A stretch of 64,000 bases of DNA from Streptomyces jeddahensis (GCF_001642995.1 NZ_LOHS01000086.1:1-64000), one strand, 5' to 3'. Positions 16,741 through 26,462 are shown, counted from the stretch's first letter. Notes: generated from the letters alone by a model not told the origin. A program made the numbers and translations.

Positions 16741-17109
16741 CAAGCGATTACCAAATCGAAGGGAGGTCACGTTCTCCCTGTTCAGACGCCTGTCCGCCAC
16801 TCGGCTGGCATGCTGGAGCACTGTGTCGGTTCGGGGGTGCGGTCGGATTGGTTGTGCGGCGTTGCCGAGCCTCTTGACACTTCGTTGACTCGACATCATC
16901 ACCGAACTGCGCAGGAGGCCCTTCCCCCACGCACCGGCCGCGGAGCGATCATCCGAACGAGCCTGATGCACACGAAAGTTCGGGCGCCAGCCGTGTCTCT
17001 CGGTTTGGGAATCGCTTCCGAGCGTAGAGAACTCCGTGATCGCGTGGACCCGTGCCCGTTCTGCCGTCCGGGCCACCTCCGCAGCGCCTATTGCCGGTCG
17101 GTCTAATGC
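16741..17109. other. Intergenic region holding the right cassette repeat, no gene seen
   Basis: No credible ORF. A degenerate further copy of the repeat core (AAGCGATTACCAAATCGAAG) begins at 16743, and the right inverted repeat occupies 16991-17044. The convergent TetR gene ends at 17110. Confidence 0.4.
16991..17044. repeat. Right imperfect inverted repeat flanking the MFS/TetR cassette
   Basis: The partner of 14512-14551 (see there). Its inner insert includes CGTAGAGAACTCC(G)TGATC at 17023-17041, which recurs at 39970-39988 with one change. No flanking target duplication was found. Confidence 0.6.
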
Positions 17110-17667
17110 TCAGGGTCGCACGCCGTCGAGAGCGAGGTGGAGTAGGCGGCGTGCGGCTGTCGGATCATCTTCAGTGACCAGGGAAACGGCCTCGGCCAGG
17201 GTTAGCAGATCCTCTGGGGAGAGCCCAGGTCGGACGGCGGCAACCGACATCGCGCGCTCCACCAGAACCGTCGTCGCCTCGCGCATGACAACATGGCAGG
17301 TGTCGCCGTTCGGCGGGTCATTGTCCGCTCCGGCGGCGAGCCATGCAGCCAAGCCGCGGGTGTTCGCGGCACAGACCGTCAGTTCTTCCAGCCATGTGAC
17401 GAGTCCCGTTCGGGGGTCACCGCCAGCCAACTCGCCGGCTCGTCGGCGAAGGCGCTCGACGATGCCCTGGAAGACCTCCTCAAGCAACGCGCGCCGGGAG
17501 GGGAAATGCCGGTGCAAGGTCGCGGAGCCCACGCCGGCCTCGCGGGCGATCTTCTCCAGGGAGACCTGGGCTCCGTCGCGGGCGACGAGGACTGAGGCCA
17601 CCTCGACGAGCCGTTCGTGGTTGCGCTGCCAGTCCGTCCTTTGCGTCCTGATCTGCTGCTTCGCCAC
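17110..17667 (-). CDS. TetR-family regulator
   Basis: 185 residues from GTG 17667 with GAGGT upstream. The HTH is clear: SLEKIAREAGVGSATLHRHF followed by PSRRALLEEV. The C-terminal domain is typical of actinobacterial TetR_C regulators next to NmrA-like oxidoreductases. It is transcribed divergently from the NmrA gene, with paired 20-bp repeats in the gap, so autoregulation and control of that gene are likely. Confidence 0.88.
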   Translation of the reverse strand: MAKQQIRTQRTDWQRNHERLVEVASVLVARDGAQVSLEKIAREAGVGSATLHRHFPSRRALLEEVFQGIVERLRRRAGELAGGDPRTGLVTWLEELTVCAANTRGLAAWLAAGADNDPPNGDTCHVVMREATTVLVERAMSVAAVRPGLSPEDLLTLAEAVSLVTEDDPTAARRLLHLALDGVRP

Positions 17668-17688
17668 CAGTGCGACCTCTCACTTAGA

Positions 17689-17742
17689 CAAACGGAGGGA
17701 CACCCCATATCGTAGCCGACATCAAACGGGGTGGCCCCCCAT
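17689..17742. promoter_or_regulatory. Paired operator-like direct repeats between TetR and NmrA genes
   Basis: The 20-bp segment 17689-17708 (CAAACGGAGGGACACCCCAT) matches 17723-17742 at 16 of 20 positions, 34 bp apart. The conserved parts are CAAACGG, GG and CCCCAT. Confidence 0.55.
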
Positions 17743-17763
17743 TTAAGGTTCAGGAGAACGGCT

Positions 17764-18666
17764 ATGTCTGCATCATCATCGTTCGTGCTGGTCACCGGAG
17801 CGACCGGCAAGCAGGGAGGCGCCGTGCTTCGCACGCTGCTCGCCTCCGGTATCCCGGTTCGCGCCCTCGTGCGCGACCCCGACTCCGAGCGCGCCGCCGC
17901 CCTCGGTGATCTCGGCGCCGTCCTCGTGCGTGGCGACCTCGAAGACGTCTCGACTCTCACGGCGGCCCTTGACGGTGCCCGTGCGGTGTTCTCGGTGCAG
18001 GCGCCCGACATGGCCGACCTGATGGGCGATTCCGAAGTCCGACAGGGACGCAACCTCGTCGAGGCCGCTCGCACGGCGGGTATCGAGCACTTCGTGCACA
18101 CCTCGGTCTCGGGCGCGGGCACCATCGACGTCGAAAACTTCGACGAGCAGCGCTGGGGCGTCCACATGGGCCACTACTGGCGAAGTAAAACTGCGGTCGA
18201 GGACATCGTGCGCGCGGCGGGCTTCCCCCGGTGGACGATCCTGAGGCCAGCCACGTTCATGGAGAACTTCGTCCGGCCATCGTTCTACTTCGCCGACATG
18301 ACCTCGAATCGGCTCCTCGTCGGCGTTGACCCCGATGCCCAGCTTCCCTTCGTCGCGGTGGACGACATCGGAACGGCCGCCGCCGCAGCGTTCGCGGAGC
18401 CTCAACGTTTCCACAGCGCCGAACTCGAACTGGCCGGCGACGTCCTGAGCTTCCGCGACATCGCACAGGTCCTGTCCCAGGTCCTGGCAGCGAAAATCGA
18501 GCTCCCCATCAGCCCGGAGCATGCCCGCGCGGAGGGCCTCATGGCCGAGCTCTTCCAGGCACAGCAGTACATGAGTGCGCATCCCGCACCGGCGCGTCCC
18601 AAGTTCGCGGCGAACCTGGGTATACCGATGACCACCTTCCACGAGTGGGCGCAGATCACCCTGTGA
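17764..18666 (+). CDS. NmrA-like NAD(P)-binding oxidoreductase
   Basis: 300 residues starting at ATG 17764 with AGGAGA upstream. An N-terminal Rossmann motif LVTGATGKQGGAVLRTLL (about residues 9-26) and an NmrA-type second half (HFVHTSVSGAG, WRSKTAVEDIVRAAG, TILRPATFMENF) are visible. NmrA-like atypical SDRs act as redox sensors or quinone/carbonyl reductases. The substrate cannot be deduced. It is probably controlled by the divergent TetR. Confidence 0.88.
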   Translation: MSASSSFVLVTGATGKQGGAVLRTLLASGIPVRALVRDPDSERAAALGDLGAVLVRGDLEDVSTLTAALDGARAVFSVQAPDMADLMGDSEVRQGRNLVEAARTAGIEHFVHTSVSGAGTIDVENFDEQRWGVHMGHYWRSKTAVEDIVRAAGFPRWTILRPATFMENFVRPSFYFADMTSNRLLVGVDPDAQLPFVAVDDIGTAAAAAFAEPQRFHSAELELAGDVLSFRDIAQVLSQVLAAKIELPISPEHARAEGLMAELFQAQQYMSAHPAPARPKFAANLGIPMTTFHEWAQITL

Positions 18667-19019
18667 GGACGCCATCCGGCTCGAACGAAAGGTGAACTCA
18701 AAGCCCCCGCGTTGGGTGCGGGCCGCGAGGCAGGACTGATGGGGCTTCGTCCACAACCCGTCCGGCCTCGACGTCGACGAGGACGCTTCCGCGGAACGGC
18801 AATTCCCGCCCCACCCATCGCATGGGCCCTTTGACCTGCATTCTCGGGACTCAAACACTCACTAACGGAGCCGGGCCCTTCTGCACCGCGCCTGTCAGGG
18901 ACACGGGACAGCAGGGCCCGGGACGACCAAAGGTATCGGTCTACACCCAAATCCATACCGGGACCACTCCCACGCCCGCCCTGGCATAGCCTCATGTCAC
19001 CCGATAGGGGTGGTCCGGC
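18667..19019. other. Intergenic region before an IS701 remnant
   Basis: No coding signal recognised. The missing 5' part of the IS701 transposase is not found here in any frame, so this DNA was joined to the IS by deletion. Confidence 0.3.
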
Positions 19020-19991
19020 GTGCAACGGCAGTACTCAGGTACTGCGGGACGCACCGAGAACTGCCAGGTCGCGGTGTGCGCCGCGTATGCCTCCCGCCGG
19101 GGCCGGACGCTGGTGGACCGGGAGCTGTATCTGCCGAAGTCGTGGACGTCCGACCGCGAGCGGTGCCGGGCGGCGAAGGTGCCCGACAATCGCGGTTTCG
19201 CCACCAAGACCGAGCTGGCCCGGATCCTGGTCACCCGGGCGCTGGCCTCGCCGTTGCCTATCTCCTGGGTGACCGCTGATGCCCTCTATGGTCAGGACTG
19301 GCACTTCCGCCGCATGCTCGAGGAAGCCCGCCTCGGATACGTCGTGGCAGTGCCGAAGTCGCAGCAGATCAAGTCTCTCGCCGGTTGCTGGCGCATTGAC
19401 CAGCTCATCGGCGACGCCCCCGACGATGCATGGGAGCGGCTCTCGTGCGGCGATGGCGCCAAAGGCCCCCGTCTCTATGACTGGGCAGCCGCCCAGCTTC
19501 CCGCCGTCCCGTTCTTCGACGGCGACGAGCCCAGCCATCACAGATGGCTCATGGCCCGCCGCAGCATCGCCCGGCCGGACGAAATCGCCTACTACCTGGC
19601 CCATGCTCCCATCGGCACCTCCGTCAGCGAGCTGGTCGAAGTTGCGGGAAGCCGCTGGCCCGTCGAAGCCTGTTTCCAGAGCGCGAAGAACGAGTGCGGC
19701 CTGGACCAGTACGAGGCCCGCCGGTACCCAGGCTGGTACCGGCACATCACCCTGGCCATGCTCGCCCACGCCTTCCTCGCAGCCATGGCCGCCATGGGCG
19801 GAACGGAAAGGGGGGCCGCAGAAACGGATCAGCCCTCGCGCCCCTCACCTGGGCAGAAATCCGGCGGCTCCTGGCAACTTGCCGCCCCAGGGCAGGACGC
19901 CAGCGCCCTCACATTGATCGGGCACTGAGATGGTCTCGATGGCGCCGTCGTCACCAGGCGACTGCCAAACGCTGCCACTACAAGCGACGTA
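19020..19991 (+). pseudogene. IS701-family transposase, 5'-truncated and frameshifted
   Basis: It begins mid-protein with the conserved QRQYSGTAGRTENCQVAV, so about 100 N-terminal residues are missing. Catalytic-region segments are visible: ITADALYGQ-like VTADALYGQDWHF and RWPVEACFQSAKNECGLDQY. After AFLAAMAAMG (about 19797) a frameshift moves the C-terminus (ALAPLTWAEIRRLLATC, RWSRWRRRHQATAKRCHYKR) to another frame. It is inactive. It is followed closely by an intact-ended IS5 element. Confidence 0.85.
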
Positions 19992-20089
19992 CCGCCGGTC
20001 ACGAACTCCCGCCACATGACGGCCAGTCAGCTCACTACACTCAGAAACAGGCCTCTGACCAGCGGCGATAGCGAACTGCAACTGGAGTA

Positions 20090-20894
20090 TTAGACGGTGT
20101 CCTACGTGGTCAGTTTGAGGAGTCGCTTGTAGCAGCAGAGGGCTGCGGCGAGGCCGAGAAAGGCCAGGTAGTTGTGGGAGTGGCGTTCGTAGCGGTGGTT
20201 GAGGCGGCGGTAGCCGGTCAGCCAGGACATGGTTCTCTCGATGACCCACCTTCGGCGGCCGAGCCGTTCGCTGGAGTCGATGCCTTTGCGGGCGATGCGG
20301 ACCCCGATGCGCTTGCCTCGCAGCCATCTGCGCAGGTGAGGGATGTCGTAGGCCTTGTCGGCGTGTAACCGCTGCGGCTTGAAGTGGCGGCCGCGGTGGG
20401 GGTCGTGTCTCGTTTGGTGACCCTCGACCATGGGCTTCAGTGCTTCGCTGTCGTGGGTGTTGGCGGCGGAGATGCCGACGACCAAGGGCAGTCCGTTCGC
20501 GTCCGACAGGACGTGCATCTTGGAACCCGGCTTACCCCGGTCCACGGGGCTCGGATGAGGCCGGCGTCATCGAGTCGGTGCAGCACCGCCTCATGCAGCC
20601 GGCCCCACACCCCGGCCCGCGACCAGATCAGGAACCGGCGGTGTGCGGTCGACTTCGATATCCCGAAACACGGTGGCAGAGCCCGCCAGGCACAACCACT
20701 GACCAGCACATAGATGATCGCCGCGAACAGCGTCTCATCAGGCGTGTCCTGCGTTCCGCCGCCCTGTGGCCGCACCCTCGACGGTGGGATCAGCGGCTCG
20801 GTGATCTCCCACAGCCCGTCCGGAACAATCCAACTCCACGTACTCCGCCCCATAGACAGCACAACGGGCGATCATCACGTAGGACACCGTCTGA
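20090..20894 (-). mobile_element. IS5-family (IS427-like) insertion sequence with both ends
   Basis: About 805 bp bounded by 17-bp perfect terminal inverted repeats: AGACGGTGTCCTACGTG at 20092-20108 and its complement at 20876-20892. Extending the ends by TT/GA leaves GTA on both sides as a possible 3-bp target duplication. It carries a two-frame transposase on the minus strand. A partial second copy of opposite orientation lies at 25961-26432. Confidence 0.8.
20102..20862 (-). pseudogene. IS5-family transposase (two overlapping frames) lacking the first catalytic aspartate
   Basis: Frame A (20862 leftwards) carries the N-terminal DUF4096-like part (LIPPSRVRPQGGGTQDTPDE, GCAWRALPPCFGISKSTAHR). 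Frame B (20545 to 20102) carries DRGKPGSKMHVLSDANGLPL and the DDE end WVIERTMSWLTGYRRLNHRY, as in IS427-group elements that fuse frames by frameshifting. Compared with the second copy at 26254-26319, exactly 66 bp are missing at the frame junction. That segment encodes VVLDSAHVRAKK, which contains the first D of the DDE triad. This copy cannot be catalytically active. Confidence 0.8.
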
Positions 20895-21078
20895 GTACAC
20901 CGGCTCAGCGCTCTCCGAAAACCGCGAAGCAGGAACCGGGACGCGCAGCAAAGGGGCGAAAGCTCGCCGTGTGTTGAGCACAGCATCTCCGCCGCGACCC
21001 TCCACAAGTCCCGCAAGGTAGGACGACGCGGACGGCTACCCAGGACCGCTGACCTGGCGTCTGCTCTTCTCCTGACCC

Positions 21079-21107
21079 TTGAGTGATTTATTCAGCATCC
21101 CTACCAT
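21079..21107 (+). promoter_or_regulatory. Promoter of the GH84 gene, probably leaderless
   Basis: TTGAGT (21079-21084), 17-bp spacer, TACCAT (21102-21107). The GTG start codon at 21114 lies where transcription should begin, and there is no Shine-Dalgarno sequence. Confidence 0.55.
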
Positions 21108-21113
21108 ATTCGG

Positions 21114-24100
21114 GTGGCTTCATTCACCCATGCCAGATGCATACGGCGGCCGTCGCTGGCGGCCGCCGTCCTGCTGGCGGCCGTCGGTCTCACCGTCCCC
21201 CCGGTGTCGACAGCGACGGCCGCCCCGGAGCAAGCCCCGAAGGCGTCCCCCCAGGTGTGGCCGACCCCTCGGAGCATGCACACACGTCCCGGTCAACTCC
21301 CGGTCCCCGACCGGGTCGTGGAGGTCGTCGGTCCCGGAACCGATCCGTCCGCGCGCCGGGTCGTCGAGGCCGTCCTGCGCGCGGCCGGAGCCAGGAGGAT
21401 CGACACCGTCGACAAGCCGCCGCAAGGAGCGGCGTTCACCGTCTACCTCGGCGGCCCGGGCGAGAACACCGCCACCGCGACCGCCCTGAAGCGGCTCGGC
21501 GCCGCCTCTCCCGCCGGACTGCCCTCCGGCGGTTACGTCCTGGCCTCCGGCCGCAGCGACGGCCGTACCCTCGTCGCCCTGTCCGGCGCCGACCCCACCG
21601 GCACCTTCTACGCCGCCCAGACCCTGCGCCAGCTCGTCGTCGACCGTGGCGGATCCCACGACACGCTGCCCGAGGTGACCGTGCGGGACTGGCCCACGGC
21701 CGCGCTGCGCGGAGTCGTCGAGGGCTTCTACGGCACCCCCTGGTCGCAGGCCGAGCGGCTCGACCAGCTCGACTTCTACGGCCGTACCAAACAGAACGTC
21801 TACGTCTACTCCCCGAAGGACGACGCCTACCTGCGCGCCCGCTGGCGCGACGAGTACCCGCCCGCCGAACTGGCCAAGCTGAAGGAACTCGTCGACCGAG
21901 CCGACGCCAACCACGTCCGCTTCACCTACGCCCTGTCACCCGGCCTGTCGGTCTGCTACTCCTCGGAGGCCGACATCAAGGCCCTCACCCGCAAGTTCGA
22001 CTCGCTGTACGCCATCGGTGTGCGGTCCTTCGCGATCCCGCTGGACGACATCAGCTACACCAAGTGGAACTGCGCCGAGGACCAGAACGAGTTCGGCACG
22101 GGCGGCGGCGCGGCCGGGGCGGCCCAGGCGCATCTGCTCAACGAGGTCTGGAAGGACTTCTCGGCCGGCCACACCGGCCTGCAGCCGCTGGAGATGGTCC
22201 CCACCGAGTACTCCGACCTCGCCGACTCCCCCTACAAGAAGGCCCTGCGGGAGCAGCTGGATCCGTCCGTCGTCGTTGAGTGGACCGGCGTCGGCGTGAT
22301 CGCCCCGACCATAACGACCGACCAGGTCAAGCAGGCCCGCGCGGTGTACGGCCATCCGATCCTGGTCTGGGACAACTATCCCGTGAACGACTACGTCACC
22401 AGCCGCCTCCTGCTCGGCCCCTACACCGGCCGGGAACCCGGCGTGGCCGAGGCGGCGACCGGCGTGACCGCCAACCCGATGGTCCAGGGCGAGGCGAGCC
22501 GTATCGCGCTGTTCACCTCCGCCGCGTACCTCTGGAACCCGGACGCCTACGACCCGCGGGCCGCCTTCCTCGCCTCCGTCCAGGACCTGGCCGGGCCGGC
22601 CGCCGCCAAGTGGCTGCGGATCTTCGCCGAGAACAACTACTCCTCGCAGCTCGACGCCACCGAATCACCCACGCTCAGCGCCCTCATCGCCGCCTTCCGC
22701 AAGGCCTACGACCAGGGCAGCGGCCTCGACCGCGCCGCCGACGCGCTCAAGGCCTACTTCACGGACATGGCCGCCACACCCGGCGAGCTCCGCGCCCACC
22801 TCGACAACCCGGCCTTCCTCGACGAGACCTCGGCCTGGCTCGACAAGCTCGGCCGGTACGGCACCGCCGGACAGACGGCCGTGGACCTGCTGCTGGCCAA
22901 CAAACGGGGCGACACGGACGCGGTCGCCACGTACTGGAACCGGCTCAGGGCCGAGCGCAAGGAGCTGGACGCGATACCCCAACAGGTCTCGCCCGGCGTG
23001 ATGGACCAGTTCCTCTACACAACGATGATCCAGAACGCGCCCGACCCCGGCGTGGACGCCTCCTCCTCCCCCGGCTCCCTCAGCCTGAAGCCGGGCGGCT
23101 CGGCGACGGTGACCCTCACGCTGTCCGACAAGCGCTCGACCGCCACCAAGACGGTCTCCTGGAAGCTGACCGTGCCCGACGGCGTGAGCGCCTCGCCCGC
23201 CGAGGGGACGGTGACCGTCCCGGCCGGGGGCAGCGCTTCCGCGACCGTGACGGTGCGGGCCGAGGAGGGCGCCTCCGCCGGAGTCCGCTCCGTCGTCGTG
23301 TCGGGCACGGGCGTCCTCGACCGGGCGATCCCGGTCCAGGTCACCGACGGCACGGGCTCGTCGCGGGCGCTGACGGCGAACTTCAGCGGCGCGTCCGTCA
23401 GTTCCATCGATCTCGGATCACGGAAGACCACGAACATCGCCGTGGGCAACAACCCGGGTGAGGTCGTGGTGAGCGCCGACGGCCGCACGGCCTACGCCGC
23501 CAACCAGGGCTCCGACACGGTCAGCGTGATCGACGTGGCGCAGGCCCGGGTCACCGCCACGGTCGCCGTGGGCCGCGTCCCCGCCGGGCTCTCGCTCACG
23601 CCCGACGGCGGCACGCTCTGGGTCGCCAACTACACGGACGGCACGGTCCAGCCGATCGACACCGTCCGCCTCACGGCAGGTACGCCGATCCCGGTGGGCG
23701 ACGGGCCCGAGAACATGGCGATCACACCCGACGGCAAGACGCTGTACGTGGCGAACATCCACGACAACACGGTGAGCCCCGTCGACCTCACCACCGGCAA
23801 AGCGGGTGCCGCCATCCCCGTGGGACCCAGCCCCTTCAACGTCGTGGCCGCGCCCGACGGGAAGACGGTCTACGTGTCCAACTCCGGCGGCTCGACCGTC
23901 ACTCCGATCGACACCGCGACCAACGACACCGAGCCGACGTTCCTGGTCTCCGGCCAGGCCTACGGTCTCGCCCTGTCGCCGGACGGCCGGACCCTGTGGG
24001 TCAGCCCCAGCAACGGCGACACCGTCACCCCCGTCGACACGGTCACCGGCGCCCCCGGCACCACGGTGAAGGTCGGTAGGTCCGCCTTCGACGTCGCCCT

Positions 24101-24248
24101 GGACTGGAACGGCGCCACGGCGTACGTCACCACCGCCGACGCGGGTGAGCTGGTACCGGTCGACATCGCGTCCGGCGCCACCGGGTCGCCGCTGACGACC
24201 GGCGCCTATCCGCTGGCCGTCGCGCTGACGCCGGTACCGGTGGCGTGA
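21114..24248 (+). CDS. Secreted GH84 beta-N-acetylglucosaminidase-type hyaluronidase fused to a YVTN beta-propeller
   Basis: 1044 residues. A signal peptide (1-37, VSTATAAPEQ) is followed by the GH20b-like N-terminal alpha/beta domain (about 45-195) and the GH84 catalytic barrel (about 200-490; GVVEGFYGTPWS and the tandem catalytic Asp pair in FAIPLDDISY, about 311-312). A helical domain (about 500-640) and a NEW3/alpha-galactosidase-type Ig-like domain (about 650-740) come next. A seven-bladed YncE/YVTN propeller (about 760-1044) has repeats such as GRTAYAANQGSDTVSVIDV and KTLYVANIHDNTVSPVD. It removes N-acetylglucosamine from glycans outside the cell. The propeller may bind substrate or protein. 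A leaderless GTG start is likely. Confidence 0.9.
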   Translation: MASFTHARCIRRPSLAAAVLLAAVGLTVPPVSTATAAPEQAPKASPQVWPTPRSMHTRPGQLPVPDRVVEVVGPGTDPSARRVVEAVLRAAGARRIDTVDKPPQGAAFTVYLGGPGENTATATALKRLGAASPAGLPSGGYVLASGRSDGRTLVALSGADPTGTFYAAQTLRQLVVDRGGSHDTLPEVTVRDWPTAALRGVVEGFYGTPWSQAERLDQLDFYGRTKQNVYVYSPKDDAYLRARWRDEYPPAELAKLKELVDRADANHVRFTYALSPGLSVCYSSEADIKALTRKFDSLYAIGVRSFAIPLDDISYTKWNCAEDQNEFGTGGGAAGAAQAHLLNEVWKDFSAGHTGLQPLEMVPTEYSDLADSPYKKALREQLDPSVVVEWTGVGVIAPTITTDQVKQARAVYGHPILVWDNYPVNDYVTSRLLLGPYTGREPGVAEAATGVTANPMVQGEASRIALFTSAAYLWNPDAYDPRAAFLASVQDLAGPAAAKWLRIFAENNYSSQLDATESPTLSALIAAFRKAYDQGSGLDRAADALKAYFTDMAATPGELRAHLDNPAFLDETSAWLDKLGRYGTAGQTAVDLLLANKRGDTDAVATYWNRLRAERKELDAIPQQVSPGVMDQFLYTTMIQNAPDPGVDASSSPGSLSLKPGGSATVTLTLSDKRSTATKTVSWKLTVPDGVSASPAEGTVTVPAGGSASATVTVRAEEGASAGVRSVVVSGTGVLDRAIPVQVTDGTGSSRALTANFSGASVSSIDLGSRKTTNIAVGNNPGEVVVSADGRTAYAANQGSDTVSVIDVAQARVTATVAVGRVPAGLSLTPDGGTLWVANYTDGTVQPIDTVRLTAGTPIPVGDGPENMAITPDGKTLYVANIHDNTVSPVDLTTGKAGAAIPVGPSPFNVVAAPDGKTVYVSNSGGSTVTPIDTATNDTEPTFLVSGQAYGLALSPDGRTLWVSPSNGDTVTPVDTVTGAPGTTVKVGRSAFDVALDWNGATAYVTTADAGELVPVDIASGATGSPLTTGAYPLAVALTPVPVA

Positions 24249-24254
24249 CATGAG

Positions 24255-24282
24255 CGGCCGGGCCCGGCAACGGGCCCGGCCG
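24255..24282 (+). terminator. 12-bp stem terminator with GCAA tetraloop after the GH84 gene
   Basis: CGGCCGGGCCCG, loop GCAA, then the exact complement, starting 7 bp after the stop codon. A GNRA-type loop on an all-GC stem makes it very stable. Confidence 0.85.
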
Positions 24283-24612
24283 TGACTTCCGTGCCGGACG
24301 AGCTGTGGAAGTTGTTCCAGCGGGTGGTCCCACCCGCTCCATCGCGGCCGCAGGGCGGCGGCCGGCGCCGGTATGGGGATCGCGAGTGCTGGCCGCGATC
24401 ATCTTCGTGGCCACGACGGGCTGCACCTGGCGGCAGCTGCCGCCGGTCTTCGGCCCCTCGGGGCCGACCGCGCACCGGCGCTTCGCCGAATGGACCGCCG
24501 CCCGGGTCTGGGCGAAGCTGCACCGCCTTATCCTCGACGAGCTCGGCTCGCGCGGAGACCTGGACTGGTCGCGCTGCGCGATCGACTCGGTGAACATGCG
24601 GGCCCTGAAAGG
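24282..24612 (+). pseudogene. IS5-type transposase, N-terminal fragment interrupted by IS110 sequence
   Basis: The start VPDELWKLFQRVVPPAPSRP is in one frame. After a frameshift, VLAAIIFVATTGCTWRQLPP and GPSGPTAHRRFAEWTAARVW are in the next. It ends at CAIDSVNMRALKG (about 24612), immediately after the first catalytic Asp, where IS110 sequence begins. Confidence 0.8.
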
Positions 24613-24624
24613 GTGCCCCTATGG

Positions 24625-25832
24625 TCTTCGTCAGCTGATGTCACGGCTGGGGCTTGGTAGAAGGTGCCGTCGCGGAGCATGGCGAACAGGACGTCGACCC
24701 GTCGTCGGGCAAGCGCGATGACGGCTGCGACGTGGTGCTTTCCTTCCTTGCGCTTCTTGTCGTAGTAGGCGCGGGACTCCGGCTGTTTGAGTGAGGTGAA
24801 CGCGGCGACGTAGAGAGCGCGTTTGAGTTGCCTGTTGCTGCGCCGGGCGGGGTGCTCGCCGCGGATGGAGGAGCCCGAGGCCCGGGTGACCGGGGCGAGG
24901 CCGGCATAGGCCGCCAGGTGCCCGGCGGTAGGAAACGCGGTGCCGTCGCCGACGTCGATGAGGATGCGGGCTGCGGTCCTGACCCCGATGCCGGGCATGG
25001 AAGTCAGGACCTGGGAAAGAGGGTGGGCCTCCAGCAGTTCCTCGATCCGCGTGGCCAGGGGCCTTGCGCTGATCGAGGACGGAGGAGAGCGAGGACGCGA
25101 GGGTGGGGACGATCAGTGCCGCGGCCTCGGTCCCGGGAACGACGACGGTCTGCTCGTCGAGGGCGGTGAAGATGTCCTCCACCAAATGCTCTGCCATCCG
25201 CGGCGCCTTCGGCCGCAGCAGCGTGACCAGACGGCGACGTCCGACCTTGCGGATCTGCGCCGGTGAGCCGAAGCGCTCCAGCAGGGCGAGGACGGCGGGA
25301 TGGTCCAGTCGTGGGCCCAGGACTTGTTCGAGTGAGGGGTGGATCTGGGTGAGCAGACCGCGCAGGCGGTTCTTGATGCGAGTGGTCTCGGCAGTGAGGT
25401 CGTCGTCGAAGCCGACGACCATCTGTAGCTCGGCCGTGGTCTCATCAGCCGGGTCGATGGCGCGGAGCGTGTGCGGCATCGTGCCGGCGGCGTCGGCGAT
25501 GACGTAGGCGTCCCTCGCGTCGGTCTTGGCCTCGCCCGAATACAGTTCGGCGATCCGGCGCATCGTCAAGCCCGGCAGGTAGGCGACTGACAGCCCATGT
25601 CGCGGGCGACCGCCAGCGGCAGGGCCCCTATGGAGGCCGGCTGGTCGACGACGACAAGCACGGTGCCGTGTTTGGCCTGCAGCTTGGCGAACAGCTCGCT
25701 CAACTTCGGCTCGGTGTTGGGCAGCGGCTTGTCGAAGGCCTTCTTCCCGGCTGGGGTCAGCGCGGTGGCGTGATGCTCGCCTTTGCCTACGTCCAGACCC
25801 AGATAGATGTCGACGGTCTCGTCCTCGTTCAC
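24625..25832 (-). pseudogene. IS110-family transposase with two frameshifts
   Basis: Start GTG 25832: VNEDETVDIYLGLDVGKGEH contains the first catalytic Asp of the DEDD domain. Frameshift one is near 25570 (after VARDMGCQ); the new frame gives ELYSGEAKTDARDAYVIADA (second acidic cluster). Frameshift two is near 25060 (after LSSVLDQRK), leading to SMPGIGVRTAARILIDVGDG and the Ser-containing transposase_20 domain (GLAPVTRASGSSIRGEH). The original stop is lost at the junction with the IS5 relic. All domains are recognisable, so the decay is recent. Confidence 0.85.
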
Positions 25833-25960
25833 GACCCTGTATCCCGACTCCGAACCGTCCCGGCCTGCCTGCGGCATCAGCGTGCCGGCATCCACGTTAT
25901 GAAGGGCCTGCCTCACCCAGTGCGGGTTCGGCGCCCATGCCCCTGATCAGCGGTGGGCGG

Positions 25961-26432
25961 GGTACGTGGAGTTGGATTGTTCCGGACGGGCTGTGGGAGA
26001 TTGCCGAGCCGCTGATCCCACCGTCGAGGGTGCGGCCACAGGGTGGCGGAACGCAGGACACGCCTGATGAGACGCTGTTCGCGGCGATCATCTATGTGCT
26101 GGTCAGTGGTTGTGCCTGGCGGGCTCTGCCACCGTGTTTCGGGATATCGAAGTCGACCGCACACCGCCGGTTCCTGATCTGGTCGCGGGCCGGGGTGTGG
26201 GGCCGGCTGCATGAGGCGGTGCTGCACCGACTCGATGACGCCGGCCTCATCGACGTCTCGCGCGTGGTCCTCGACTCCGCTCACGTGCGGGCTAAAAAGA
26301 GGGCGAACTCACAGGTCCGAGCCCCGTGGACCGGGGTAAGCCGGGTTCCAAGATGCACGTCCTGTCGGACGCGAACGGACTGCCCTTGGTCGTCGGCATC
26401 TCCGCCGCCAACACCCACGACAGCGAAGCACT
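25961..26432 (+). mobile_element. Second IS5-family copy, truncated at both ends
   Basis: Nearly identical to 20090-20894 in opposite orientation, but lacking both terminal repeats: it begins at GTACGTGGAGTTGG and breaks off after the AACACCCACGACAGCG region. It retains the 66-bp segment missing in the first copy, including VVLDSAHVRAKK. The left side abuts IS110 sequence and the right side a TnpB fragment. Confidence 0.8.
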
Positions 26433-26462
26433 GGCGCGGGACTTGGCGAAGTCCCGTATCAC

